In this document: piece by piece, positions 51,832 to 60,440 of the stretch | How positions within the stretch are numbered: position 1 is the stretch's first letter | How the letters are laid out: every line of letters starts with the position of its first letter | NCBI GenBank assembly: GCA_900696525.1 | Contig: CAADGL010000009.1 | Coordinates: 122,205-186,204, forward strand | Length of the DNA stretch: 64,000 nucleotides | Origin: an uncultured Planctomycetota bacterium | Lineage (GTDB): Bacteria > Planctomycetota > Phycisphaerae > UBA1845 > Fen-1342 | Direction: 5' to 3' | Notes under the pieces: generated by a model | What the model saw: the letters and a program-made list of their open reading frames with translations, nothing else | The model's database searches: none | What the model was told of the DNA's origin: nothing | Made by a program: the position numbers and the translations under genes

Positions 51832-52626
51832 CTACACAACCTTCGCTTCTTCCCGCAGCAGCCTCACCAGTTGCGCCGCCATCTCCGCCGGCTCGCCCTT
51901 CAGCACCTTGCCCGGCGGGCGCTGCGGCGGCGGTTCGAGCCGGTGGACCTGTGTGCCGCCGAGCGCGCCGACGATGTCGCTGACGCCGGGCACGTCGGCC
52001 GCGGTGACCGTGCGCACTGGCTTCTTTTTGGCCTTCATCAGGTTTGGCAGCGAGGGGTAGCGGCACTCGACCAGGCCCTTCTCGATCGTCACCACCGCCG
52101 GCAGTGAGCCCTCGACGACCTCGTCGGCGCCCTCGATGCGGCGGTTGGCGGCGAATCGCTTGCCGTCGGCAGAGAGCTCGAAGCGCGTCGCGGCCCCGAC
52201 GTGCGGGAGGTCCAGCAGCTCGGCCAGGGCCGGGCCGAGCTGGCCGCTGTCGAGGTCGATCTCCTGTTTGCCACGCAGGATGAGGTCGTAGCCCGCATCC
52301 TTTACCGTTGCCGCGACCAGGGCCGCGGTCTGGAGCTCATCGAGCCTGTCGAAGGCGGGGTCCTGCAAGTGGATGCCGTCGTCGGCGCCGATCGCCAGCA
52401 CGGTGCGGAGCGCCTCGGCGGCGGCCGCCGGCCCGACGGTCAGGGCGGTGATGCTTGCGACGTCCTGGCGTTTCTCGCGCAACTGGACGGCGAGCTCGAT
52501 GGCGAACTCGTCGAACGGGTTGACCACCATCTTGACGCCCGCCCGCTCGATGTCCTCGGCGTCGGGGCGGACCCTGATCGTCGTGGTGGAGTCGGGCACC
52601 TGCTTGATGACGACGAGAATCTTCAT
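51832..52626 (-). CDS. etfB: Electron transfer flavoprotein, beta subunit
   Basis: The 264-residue protein is the AMP-binding partner of EtfA. It begins MKILVVIKQVPDSTT and has family segments MVVNPFDEFAIELAVQLRE, ALTVGP, GADDGIHL, LILRGKQEIDLDSGQLGPAL and VVEGSLPAVVTIEKGLVECR with RYPSLPNLMKAKKKP. The ATG at 52626 matches the family start; the frame stays open upstream without coding character. A ribosome site (AAGGAA) precedes it. Confidence 0.95.
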   Translation of the reverse strand: MKILVVIKQVPDSTTTIRVRPDAEDIERAGVKMVVNPFDEFAIELAVQLREKRQDVASITALTVGPAAAAEALRTVLAIGADDGIHLQDPAFDRLDELQTAALVAATVKDAGYDLILRGKQEIDLDSGQLGPALAELLDLPHVGAATRFELSADGKRFAANRRIEGADEVVEGSLPAVVTIEKGLVECRYPSLPNLMKAKKKPVRTVTAADVPGVSDIVGALGGTQVHRLEPPPQRPPGKVLKGEPAEMAAQLVRLLREEAKVV

Positions 52627-52828
52627 TCCGGCGGTTCCTTCGCTCCGGCTGCCCTTGGGGCGAACCTTGACGGTGGATGGGCCATCATAGCGACGCGCCG
52701 AATGGCTGCAACGCCGGGCCATTGCGTGGCCCCAGGGCGGGGACCGGTTCAGCGAAGATGGCTGGAAGCCGGTCGGAAACCCGCCACGGAGACCGTTTTC
52801 CAGGACCGCGGCAACTCGGAAACGCGAG

Positions 52829-52856
52829 TTGACAACCGGGGTAGACGGCGTAAGAT
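52829..52856 (+). promoter_or_regulatory. Strong sigma-70-type promoter upstream of tRNA-Gln
   Basis: A perfect TTGACA (52829-52834) and TAAGAT (52851-52856) are 16 bases apart. Transcription would start near 52863, about 170 bases before the tRNA. Confidence 0.7.
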
Positions 52857-52909
52857 TGGCGATTCGGTCAGCCACGGCCGAGCGCAGTTGCCCGTTCGCA
52901 AGGGGCAGG

Positions 52910-52933
52910 TGGGCCAGCGGCCCACAATGGGCC
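52910..52933 (+). promoter_or_regulatory. Mutually exclusive hairpins in the tRNA-Gln leader
   Basis: TGGGCC (52910-52915), GGCCCA (52919-52924) and TGGGCC (52928-52933) lie in a row with 3-base loops. The middle segment can pair perfectly with the first or the third, but not both. Confidence 0.45.
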
Positions 52934-53033
52934 TCCAGTTTCGCGGCTGGGGGTTCAGGCCTCCGAGCGGGTCCGCTACCGCGACTTTCAAGACCGACGT
53001 GGCGTCGTACCCGGCCGGGTGGCCGGTGGCGAC

Positions 53034-53104
53034 TACCCGGTGGTGTAACGGTAGCACTTCAGGTTTTGGTCCTGACTGTCCAGGTTCGAATCCTGGCCGG
53101 GTAG
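53034..53104 (+). tRNA. tRNA-Gln (anticodon TTG)
   Basis: Acceptor TACCCGG pairs with CCGGGTA. The anticodon stem TCAGG/CCTGA holds loop TTTTGGT with anticodon TTG. The T arm is CCAGG-TTCGAAT-CCTGG. Discriminator is G; CCA is not encoded. Length is 71 bases. Confidence 0.95.
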
Positions 53105-53204
53105 TGTCTCGAACGCGCGCGAGAAAGCTGGGCGCTGGTTTGCCGCAGGCAGAAACAGTCGGGCAGGCGTTCGGACGCCGTCGGCAGCCGCCGGGGAGGC
53201 GCGC

Positions 53205-54149
53205 ATGAAGGACCTGCGCATCTTCACCGGGCGGAGCAACCCGCGTCTGTCGGAGCAGATCGTCAACTACCTGGGCACATCGCTGGGCGGCGTGCAGCTT
53301 GAGAACTTCCCGGATGGGGAGATCTCGCTGAAGCTCTTCGAAGACGTGCGCGGGCGGGACGCGTTCGTGGTGCAGTCGACGCAGCGGCCGTGCAACGACC
53401 ACCTGATGGAGCTGCTGATCTACATCGACTGCATGAAACGCGCCAGCGCCCAGCGCATCACCGCGGTGATGCCCTATTTCGCCTACGCCCGCCAGGATCG
53501 CAAGGACGAGGGCCGCGTGCCGATCACCGCCAAGCTGGTGGCCAACCTGCTGACGGTCGCCGGCGCCAGCCGCGTCCTGACGCTCGACCTGCACGCGGCG
53601 CAGATTCAGGGCTTCTTCGACATCCCGGTCGACAACCTCTCGGCCGAGCCGGTCATGACCGCCTTCTTCGAGTCGCTCGACGTCGGCCCGATCACCCTCG
53701 TCAGCCCCGACATCGGCAACGCCAAGCGCGCCCGCGTCTACGCCGAGCGCCTCGGCGGCGAGCTGGCGATCATCGACAAGCGCCGGGTCAGCGGGTCCGA
53801 GGCGGTCACCTACAACATCATCGGCGACGTGCGCGGACGCACCGTGCTCATGGTCGACGATATCATCGCCACCGCCGGCACCATGATGCAGGCGGCCCGC
53901 CTCGTGCGCGAGCGCGGCGCCGAGCGGATCATCGTGGCGGCGACGCATGGCGTGCTGGCGGGTCCGGCGATCGACCGCCTCGCGGCGGCGGAGATCGACC
54001 ACCTGGCCATTACGGATACGATCCCGCTCAGTGACGAGGCGCGGCGGCGGCTGCCGAACCTCACGGTGCTGAGCGTCAGCGAGCTGCTGGGCGAGGCGAT
54101 TCGGCGGATTCATCGGAACGAGTCGGTGAGCAGTCTGTTCATCAAGTAG
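53205..54149 (+). CDS. prs: Ribose-phosphate pyrophosphokinase
   Basis: Prs makes PRPP from ribose 5-phosphate and ATP for nucleotides, His and Trp. The 314-residue protein has the class I segments FTGRSNPRLSEQIVNYLGT, NFPDGEISLKLFEDVRGRD, PYFAYARQDRKDEGRVPITA and the PRPP loop VLMVDDIIATAGTMMQAA. A GGAGG precedes the ATG. It opens a + strand housekeeping run ending with dnaB; rplY follows after 47 bases. Confidence 0.96.
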   Translation: MKDLRIFTGRSNPRLSEQIVNYLGTSLGGVQLENFPDGEISLKLFEDVRGRDAFVVQSTQRPCNDHLMELLIYIDCMKRASAQRITAVMPYFAYARQDRKDEGRVPITAKLVANLLTVAGASRVLTLDLHAAQIQGFFDIPVDNLSAEPVMTAFFESLDVGPITLVSPDIGNAKRARVYAERLGGELAIIDKRRVSGSEAVTYNIIGDVRGRTVLMVDDIIATAGTMMQAARLVRERGAERIIVAATHGVLAGPAIDRLAAAEIDHLAITDTIPLSDEARRRLPNLTVLSVSELLGEAIRRIHRNESVSSLFIK

Positions 54150-54196
54150 GCTGCGCCGCCGCGGGGGCGCGGCGCGACGATGCGGGGAGTGACGTG

Positions 54197-54844
54197 ATGG
54201 AGATCGCAAACGTCAAGGGCGAAGCGCGGACGGACCACGGCCGGCACGCGAACGACCGGCTGCGGCGGCGGGGCATGCTGCCGGCGGTGATCTACGGGCA
54301 CGGCGAAGCGCCGGAGGGCGTGGCGCTCTCGCGTCGCGACCTGGAGCAGGCGCTGGCCCGGCTGTCGCACGTGATCGCGCTCGAATGCGACGGCAAGGCG
54401 ACGCAGTACCTGATCAAGGACGTGCAGTACGACCACTTGCAGAAGGACCCGGTTCACGTGGACCTGATGCGCGTCGACCCCAACGAGCGCGTGCACGTCA
54501 AGGTCACAGTCGAGCTGAAGGGCACGCCGGCCGGGCTCAAGGCCGGCGGCGAGCTCTCACAACTGATAACCGATCTCGACGTCGAATGCCGGCTGCTCGA
54601 CATCCCGAGCGTGATCGTGGTCAACGTCGCCGACCTGGAGCTCAATCAGGCCGTCCGCGTGCGCGAGTTGCAGCTTCCGGATGGCGTCAAGGCCCTGGCC
54701 GACGCCGACGCGACCGTCGCGCAGGTGAAGCTCAAGCGCATCGTCGCCGAAGTCGCGCCGTCCGTGCCGGTCGAAGGGGCGCCGGCCGAGCCGGAGGTCA
54801 TCGGCCGCGTGGCGAAGGAAGAGACGCCCGGGGAGAAGGACTAG
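54197..54844 (+). CDS. rplY: 50S ribosomal protein bL25 (CTC family, two-domain)
   Basis: bL25 binds 5S rRNA. The 215-residue protein is the long CTC form: an N-terminal L25 domain (ARTDHGRHANDRLRRRGMLP then AVIYGHGEAPEGVALS) and a C-terminal TL5-like beta domain (VHVKVTVELKGTPAGLKAGG, LDVECRLLDIPSVIVVNVAD). GGGAG lies seven bases before the ATG; an adjoining GTG codon is also in frame. prs-rplY-pth order is common in bacteria. Confidence 0.93.
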   Translation: MEIANVKGEARTDHGRHANDRLRRRGMLPAVIYGHGEAPEGVALSRRDLEQALARLSHVIALECDGKATQYLIKDVQYDHLQKDPVHVDLMRVDPNERVHVKVTVELKGTPAGLKAGGELSQLITDLDVECRLLDIPSVIVVNVADLELNQAVRVRELQLPDGVKALADADATVAQVKLKRIVAEVAPSVPVEGAPAEPEVIGRVAKEETPGEKD

Positions 54845-54858
54845 CGGGAGGCTGATGC

Positions 54859-55491
54859 GTGAAGCTGGTGGCGGGCCTGGGCAACCCCGGTCCGCGCTAC
54901 GACGGCTCGCGGCACAATGTCGGGTTCGAGGTTGTCGAGGAGCTGGCGCGGCGCTGGAAGGCCGACGCCCTGCGCTTCGATCGCGATTATGAAGCCCTGG
55001 TCGGCGAGGCCCAGTCGCCCGTCGGCCGCGTGCTGCTGCTGAAGCCCATGACGTACATGAACCTCAGCGGCCGCAGCGTCTCGGCCGTCGTGAGGTTCTA
55101 CAAGCTGGACGCAGGCAGCCTGATGGTCGTCTACGACGACCTCGACTTGCCGGTCGGCCAGGTGCGCATCCGGGCGGGCGGCTCGGCCGGCGGGCACAAG
55201 GGCATGGCGGATGTGATCTCCGCCGTCGGCAGCCCAGACATCGCGCGCGTCCGCATCGGCATTGGCAAGGTGCACCGCTCCGATACGGTGGACCACGTGC
55301 TCAGCCGCTTTGCGCCGGACGAGCGCGAAGACATCGAGCAGGCTGTTCGGACCGCGGCCGACGCGGTGGAGTGCTGGATCGCCGAGAGCATCGACGTGGC
55401 CATGAACCGCTTCAATCGGCGTCCATCGCGAGACGCGGACGCCGGGCGGACCCGCGGTGAGGGCCCAAAAAGGCAAGGAGAGTCGTCTTGA
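54859..55491 (+). CDS. pth: Peptidyl-tRNA hydrolase
   Basis: Pth recycles tRNA from prematurely released peptidyl-tRNA. The 210-residue protein has N9 (GLGNPG), the catalytic H19 (SRHNVGF), KPMTYMNLSGRSV, VYDDLDLPVGQVRIR and GGHKGMADV. The GTG start has GGGAGG eight bases upstream. The last bases overlap the TTG start of rpsF, implying coupling. A short Arg-rich tail extends past the usual end. Confidence 0.95.
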   Translation: MKLVAGLGNPGPRYDGSRHNVGFEVVEELARRWKADALRFDRDYEALVGEAQSPVGRVLLLKPMTYMNLSGRSVSAVVRFYKLDAGSLMVVYDDLDLPVGQVRIRAGGSAGGHKGMADVISAVGSPDIARVRIGIGKVHRSDTVDHVLSRFAPDEREDIEQAVRTAADAVECWIAESIDVAMNRFNRRPSRDADAGRTRGEGPKRQGESS

Positions 55492-56027
55492 AGCGTTACG
55501 AAGCGATGTTCCTGTTCGACAACACCACGGCCTACGAGTGGCCGGCCGTCGAGCAGGAGGTCAACCGGCTCGTCGGCCGCATCGGGGCGCAGTTGCTGGC
55601 GTGCGTGAAGTTCGACGAGCGCAAGCTCGCCTTCGAGATCCGCGGGCGCAAGCGCGGCACCTATGTGCTGACCTACATGGAGGCGCCGCCCGAACGCATC
55701 GGCGAGTTCGAGCGCGACGCGCACCTCAGCGAGGCCATCCTGCGCGTCCTCGTGCTCCGCGCCGAAAACCTCACGCCCGAGCGCCTCGCCGAGATCAAGG
55801 CCTGGCCCGCCGACAAGCCCCTTCAGCCTCTCGCCGCCGACGGCCGGCGCGAGGGCGACCGTGGCGGCTGGCGCGGCGGCGACCGCGGCGAACGCTCGGA
55901 GCGCGGCGATCGCTACGGCGATCGCGACCGTGACCGCGACGATCGGCAAGGTGAGCGCGGGGCGCGCCGGCGCGCCGACGGGGATGGCGAGGCGGAAGGC
56001 GACGCCGGGGACGGCGCGGCGCGCTGA
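55488..56027 (+). CDS. rpsF: 30S ribosomal protein bS6 with a long charged tail
   Basis: bS6 pairs with bS18 on the small-subunit platform. The 179-residue protein has a normal S6 domain to about residue 105 (YEAMFLFDNTTAYEWPAVEQ, RKLAFEIRGRKRGTYVLTYM) and then about 70 residues of Arg/Gly/Asp-rich low complexity (GWRGGDRGERSERGDRYGDR). Most S6 proteins end near residue 100-135. The TTG start has AAGGAG seven bases upstream and overlaps the pth stop. Confidence 0.93.
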   Translation: MKRYEAMFLFDNTTAYEWPAVEQEVNRLVGRIGAQLLACVKFDERKLAFEIRGRKRGTYVLTYMEAPPERIGEFERDAHLSEAILRVLVLRAENLTPERLAEIKAWPADKPLQPLAADGRREGDRGGWRGGDRGERSERGDRYGDRDRDRDDRQGERGARRRADGDGEAEGDAGDGAAR

Positions 56028-56085
56028 GCCGCGGCGCGGGGCGTGACCGCGGCCCGTTCGGGACAATGGGACTTGGAGGATTGTC

Positions 56086-56607
56086 ATGGCCAGCTTCAAT
56101 CGCGTCATCCTGATGGGAAACCTGACTCGCGATCCGGAGCTGCGCTACTTGCCGAGCAACACGGCGGTGTGCGAGTTCGGCCTGGCGGTTAATCACCGCT
56201 GGAAAGACCGCGACGGGAACCAGAAGGAAGAGGTGTGCTTTGTCGACGTCACGGTCTTCGGCCGCGGCGGCGAGATCGTCAACCAGTACATGGCCAAGGG
56301 CCGCGCGATTCTGATCGAGGGTCGCCTGCGCCTCGACACATGGACCGCACAGGACGGCACCAAGCGCTCGAAGCACCTGGTCGTCGCCGATAACTTCACC
56401 TTCGTCGGCGGCCGCGATGGCGGCGGCGGAGGAGAGGGCGGCGCCCGCAATGACGAGGGCGGTCGCGGGTACGAGGGCGGCGGATACAGCGCCGGGCGCG
56501 ACGCCGCGCCGCGCAGCGCGCCGGCCCCGCGTCCGACCGCGGCGCGTCCCGGTCCGCCAGGCGGGCAGGAGTACGAGCCGCCGAAGCCGGAGGATATACC
56601 GTTTTAG
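56086..56607 (+). CDS. ssb: Single-stranded DNA-binding protein
   Basis: SSB coats single-stranded DNA in replication and repair. The 173-residue protein has the OB fold ([55 protein letters not shown]), a Gly-rich linker, and the acidic tip PEDIPF that recruits partner proteins. A GGAGG precedes the ATG. Position between rpsF and rpsR is the classical one. Confidence 0.96.
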   Translation: MASFNRVILMGNLTRDPELRYLPSNTAVCEFGLAVNHRWKDRDGNQKEEVCFVDVTVFGRGGEIVNQYMAKGRAILIEGRLRLDTWTAQDGTKRSKHLVVADNFTFVGGRDGGGGGEGGARNDEGGRGYEGGGYSAGRDAAPRSAPAPRPTAARPGPPGGQEYEPPKPEDIPF

Positions 56608-56701
56608 GGAGTTCGTGATTTGGTGGTTGCGTGGTGCCCGGGGGACAGGGCCCCGAATGACCCGGTCACGGAAACGCAGGCTGATCGAAGGAGAGCATCA
56701 C

Positions 56702-56965
56702 ATGGCACGTTCAGGGCTACGGCCCGCGACAGCGAGAAAGAAGCGCAAGAAGCCGCGCCGGACGGAGATGAGCCGCATGCGCGGCACGCCGCTGAATGCG
56801 GATCAGATCGACTACAAGGACGTGGCGCTGTTGCAGCGAATGACCACGGCGCAAGGCAAGCTCTTCTCGCGGAAGCGCTCCGGGCTCGACGCCAAGGCGC
56901 AGCGGGCGCTGGCGATGGCGGTCAAGCGGGCGCGTTTCCTGGCGCTGATGCCGTTCGTGAGCTGA
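56702..56965 (+). CDS. rpsR: 30S ribosomal protein bS18
   Basis: bS18 partners bS6. The 87-residue protein has a basic N-terminus and the family core [20 protein letters not shown] followed by [20 protein letters not shown] and [15 protein letters not shown] lies upstream of the ATG. The frame is open upstream into the end of ssb but without coding character. Confidence 0.95.
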   Translation: MARSGLRPATARKKRKKPRRTEMSRMRGTPLNADQIDYKDVALLQRMTTAQGKLFSRKRSGLDAKAQRALAMAVKRARFLALMPFVS

Positions 56966-57050
56966 TTGGGCAGCCACTGGCCGCGCCGGTCCGGTTGGGC
57001 CGGCCGCGCTTGCCGGCGGGCGCGAGGCGCCTGGGATTTGGAGCATCGAT

Positions 57051-57572
57051 ATGCGATTGCTGTTGCTGAAGGACGTTCGGAAGCTCGGCCACCTCGGTGA
57101 CGTGGTGGAGGTGAAGGCCGGGTATGCGCGCAACTACCTGCTTCCGCAGCGGCTCGCGACCGAGCCGAGCGAGGAGAACATCAAGGCGATCGAGGGGGCC
57201 CGGGTCGCCGCCGCCTCCGAGCGCGCCCGCAAGCTCAAGGAGTTTGAGGCGCTGGCCGCGCAGCTCGCGGACGTGTCGATTACGATCGAGGCCGCGGCGA
57301 ACCCGGAAGGGACGCTGTACGGCTCGGTCGGCGCCAAGGAGATCGCCGCGGCGCTCCAGGCGCAGGGCTTCGCCGTCCGGGCGGACCAGGTCATGCTTGA
57401 TCACCCGATCCGCACGCTCGATAATCGCATGGTCAAGCTCGAGTTCACGGACGAGCTCACGGCCCAGGTCAAGCTCTGGGTCGTGCGGGAAGGAGCCTTG
57501 CCCGATGGCGACCAGCCCACAGACGCTGCGGAGCGGAGCGAAGAGCCCGAGGACGAGCAGTCCGACGAGTGA
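57051..57572 (+). CDS. rplI: 50S ribosomal protein bL9
   Basis: bL9 helps keep frame and spacing of ribosomes. The 173-residue protein has the N-terminal domain (LLLKDVRKLGHLGDVVEVKA and GYARNYLLPQRLA), a long connecting helix and the C-terminal domain (LYGSVGAKEIAAALQAQGF). An acidic tail rich in Glu and Asp ends it, and this tail overlaps the first 68 bases of dnaB in another frame. Confidence 0.95.
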   Translation: MRLLLLKDVRKLGHLGDVVEVKAGYARNYLLPQRLATEPSEENIKAIEGARVAAASERARKLKEFEALAAQLADVSITIEAAANPEGTLYGSVGAKEIAAALQAQGFAVRADQVMLDHPIRTLDNRMVKLEFTDELTAQVKLWVVREGALPDGDQPTDAAERSEEPEDEQSDE

Positions 57573-58992
57573 CCCCGCCGCCGCCCCGGGCGCGCATGAT
57601 CGCGTGCTGCCGCACTCGATCGACGCCGAGCGGGCGCTGCTGGGCTCGATGCTGCTGGAGGAGGGCGCGATCGGCGAGGCGATCGCCGCCCTGGCCGACA
57701 TTCCACGTCCGATCTTCTGGTCCGAGAAGCACGAGCAGCTCTACGACCACGTCCTCGAGCTCTGGCGCGAGAGCCGGCCGATCGACGGCGTCGTCATCAA
57801 GGAAGAGCTCGAGCGCAAGCAGCTCTTCGAGCAGCTCGGGGGCTACGAGTTTCTCGTCGGGCTGGTGAACGCCGTGCCTTCGGCGTCGCGCGTGGCCCAC
57901 TACGCGCGGATCGTCCGCAACAAGTGCCTGCTGCGCCAGCTCGTGAACGCCACCTATCGCGTGATGAACGCCGCCTTCGACGAGGTCGAGGACGCGCAGC
58001 ACATCCTCGACTTCGCCGAAAAGCAGATCTTCGACGTCACCGAGCGGCGGGTGACCGGCGGGGCGGGGACGCTCAGCGAGCAGATCGCGGAGCTGTTCGA
58101 GCGCATCCAGGACAAGGTTCCGCACCAGGGCGAGCCGACGGGCTTCTTCGAGCTGGACGAGATCACCAGCGGCCTGCACAAGTCGGAGTTGATCATCATC
58201 GCCGGCCGGCCGTCGATGGGCAAGACGGCCCTGGGGCTGAACATCGCCGAGCACATGGCGTTCGAGGCGGGCATTCCGGTGCTGTTCTTCTCGCTGGAGA
58301 TGAGCCGCGCGGCGCTGGCGGAGCGCGTCCTGTGCGGCCGGGCGCGCGTCGACGCCCACCGGCTGCGCAAGGCCCGGACCACGCCGCAGGACGTCGCCAG
58401 TCTGCAACGGGCGGCGGCGCAGATGACCGACAAGCCGCTGCTGGTGGACGACCAGCCTGGGCTGACGATCCTCGAGCTGCGCGCCCGGGCGCGCATCATG
58501 CACCGCAAGCACAAGATCCGCGCGGTCTTCGTCGATTACCTCCAGCTCATGCACTCGCCGGGAAAGGAGAGCCGGCAGCTCGAGGTGGCGGAGATCTCGC
58601 GCGGGCTCAAGGCGCTGGCCAAGGACCTGAACGTCCCGGTGATCGCGATGGCGCAGCTCAACCGCAACCCGGAGGAACGCAGCGGCTTTCGCCCGCGGAT
58701 GAGCGACCTGCGCGAGTCGGGCGCGATCGAGCAGGACGCCGACGTCATCATGCTGCTGCACCGCGAGTCGTACTACAAGGAGAAGGCCGCTTCCGCCGAG
58801 GGCGCCGCCTACGCCGACCCCGACGACTTCAAGGCCGAGGTCATCGTCGCCAAGCAGCGCAACGGTCCGACGGGCGTGGTTGAGCTCCAGTTCGACCGGC
58901 GCTTCACGCGATTTGAGAACCGCGACGCCAGCCCGCGCTATCGCAACCTGCCCGAGGCGGAGTACGGAGGGTCAGACCCGGCGCCGTTCTGA
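57505..58992 (+). CDS. dnaB: Replicative DNA helicase
   Basis: DnaB unwinds DNA at the replication fork. The 495-residue protein has the N-terminal primase-contact domain (LPHSIDAERALLGSMLLEEG) and the RecA-like motor with Walker A GRPSMGKTAL, Walker B-region AVFVDYLQLM and MAQLNRNPEERSGFRPRMSD then LRESGAIEQDADVIMLLHRE. The ATG at 57505, with AAGGAG ten bases upstream, lies inside rplI; a GTG at 57604, just after rplI, would also give a family-length protein. Confidence 0.95.
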   Translation: MATSPQTLRSGAKSPRTSSPTSDPAAAPGAHDRVLPHSIDAERALLGSMLLEEGAIGEAIAALADIPRPIFWSEKHEQLYDHVLELWRESRPIDGVVIKEELERKQLFEQLGGYEFLVGLVNAVPSASRVAHYARIVRNKCLLRQLVNATYRVMNAAFDEVEDAQHILDFAEKQIFDVTERRVTGGAGTLSEQIAELFERIQDKVPHQGEPTGFFELDEITSGLHKSELIIIAGRPSMGKTALGLNIAEHMAFEAGIPVLFFSLEMSRAALAERVLCGRARVDAHRLRKARTTPQDVASLQRAAAQMTDKPLLVDDQPGLTILELRARARIMHRKHKIRAVFVDYLQLMHSPGKESRQLEVAEISRGLKALAKDLNVPVIAMAQLNRNPEERSGFRPRMSDLRESGAIEQDADVIMLLHRESYYKEKAASAEGAAYADPDDFKAEVIVAKQRNGPTGVVELQFDRRFTRFENRDASPRYRNLPEAEYGGSDPAPF

Positions 58993-59090
58993 GCGGCGCG
59001 CCCGGCCGAAACCCAAGCGCGATCCGGGCCGCACCCCCTGAAGGAGGCGGTCGCGCGGAAAGATCCGCCGTTTCGGCTCCTGTGCCCCTC

Positions 59091-60320
59091 TCAGCCGCTC
59101 GCCTCCGCCGCGCCGATCTCGCGCACCAGCGAGCGAAAGAACGGCTCGACGTCCGTCACCAGCCCGACCGTCTGAAATGACCCGCGGTCGGCCAGCTTGG
59201 TCACGGCCGATGGAGAGATATCGACGCACACCGCCGGAATCCACGCCGGCAGGATGTTGCCGGTGGCGATGGCGTGCAGCAGGGTCGCGACCATGAGCAC
59301 GAAGCCGACGTCGCGGATTCCCTCGCGCATGCGGTCCTGCGCCACGAGCGCGTCGGTGATGACGTCGGGCAGCGGGCCGTCGTCGCGCACCGACCCTGCC
59401 AGCACGACTTCCACGCCGTGCCGCACGCACGCGTGCATGATGCCGCCCGTGAGCACGCCCTTTTCGACGGCCTGGCGGATTCCGCCGGCGCGGCGGATGG
59501 TGTTGATGGCCCGCAGGTGATGCTCGTGGCCGGCGTCGGCGAGCGAGTTGCGGTCGAGGTAGACGCCGAGGCTGGTGCCGTAGAGGCTGTGCTCGATGTC
59601 GTGGGTCGCGAGGGCGTTCCCGGCGAAGAGAACGTTGACGTAGCCGCGCTCGATGAGGGTGACGACGTGCTCGACGGCGCCGGTGTGGACGATGGCGGGC
59701 CCGCCGACGAGCAGCAGGCGCTTCCCGGCCCGCCGCGTCTGAACCATGAGCTGGGCGCAGTTGCGGATGATCGTGTTCTTGGGCTTCTCGGTCGAGACGT
59801 CGGAGGCCATGAACTCGAACACGCCCTTGGCCCGCTGCCGCTCGAAGGGGATCACCTTGATGCCGCGCTGCCCGCAGACCACGCGGTCGCCCCGGCGCAC
59901 CTTCGAGATCGGCACGCAGCGGAACGCGCCGCCGGCCGGATCGTGCACGATGCCGCAGTCCATCTCCTGGTCGCGGACCTCGATCCACTGGCCGCCGTGG
60001 CGCACGAACGTCTGCTGGTTGGTGGTGGAGTAGAACGCTTCGGGGAAGGCGCCGTCCATGTCGGCGGAGACGATTTCGACGTCCTCGGCCTCGTGCCAGA
60101 GCGCGCCGTGCTTGGACATGACGGCGAGCAGCTCGCGCATCTGGTCGAGCGTTTGCGCGCGGACCTCGATCCGTGCGTGGCTGCGCTCGTTGCGGCTCTG
60201 GCCGATGTGCACTTCGAGTATGGTAAACTCGGCGCCGAACGACACGATGTCGTCCAGGACGGTGGCCAGCACCTTCGAGTCGATGATGTGGCCTTCGAGC
60301 GTGACGACCTCTGCGACCAT
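59091..60320 (-). CDS. TIGR00300 family protein, archaeal-type ornithine cyclodeaminase-like
   Basis: The 409-residue protein matches the LOR/SDH-conserved-region family TIGR00300 (COG1915): an N-terminal ACT-like domain (VVTLEGHIIDSKVLATVLDD) and a Rossmann C-terminal half (RLLLVGGPAIVHTGAVEHVV, NVLFAGNALATHDIEHSLYG, GIMHACVRHGVEVVLAGSVR, DDGPLPDVITD). Archaeal members convert ornithine to proline with NAD; in cyanobacteria the domain forms the C-terminal part of ArgZ. The N-terminal guanidino-modifying domain of ArgZ is absent here. Function is therefore ornithine cyclodeaminase by family inference. AAGGGC precedes the ATG. Confidence 0.85.
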   Translation of the reverse strand: MVAEVVTLEGHIIDSKVLATVLDDIVSFGAEFTILEVHIGQSRNERSHARIEVRAQTLDQMRELLAVMSKHGALWHEAEDVEIVSADMDGAFPEAFYSTTNQQTFVRHGGQWIEVRDQEMDCGIVHDPAGGAFRCVPISKVRRGDRVVCGQRGIKVIPFERQRAKGVFEFMASDVSTEKPKNTIIRNCAQLMVQTRRAGKRLLLVGGPAIVHTGAVEHVVTLIERGYVNVLFAGNALATHDIEHSLYGTSLGVYLDRNSLADAGHEHHLRAINTIRRAGGIRQAVEKGVLTGGIMHACVRHGVEVVLAGSVRDDGPLPDVITDALVAQDRMREGIRDVGFVLMVATLLHAIATGNILPAWIPAVCVDISPSAVTKLADRGSFQTVGLVTDVEPFFRSLVREIGAAEASG

Positions 60321-60440
60321 GCGCGCTGCCCTTTCGCTTCACCAGGACGGTGCAAGGCGAAGCATCTTACGCACGCCGGCACGGACCGGCAAAGCGGCCC
60401 GGCCCGACTGCATGGTCGATCGTAGCGTTCGACATTCAGG

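Larger units (their letters stand above)
52627..53033. other. 407-base divergent region with a tRNA promoter and a foldable leader
   Basis: No gene is supported between etfB and tRNA-Gln. It contains the promoter at 52829-52856 and, downstream of it, hairpins at 52889-52907 and 52910-52933, where one segment can pair with either neighbour. Confidence 0.6.
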
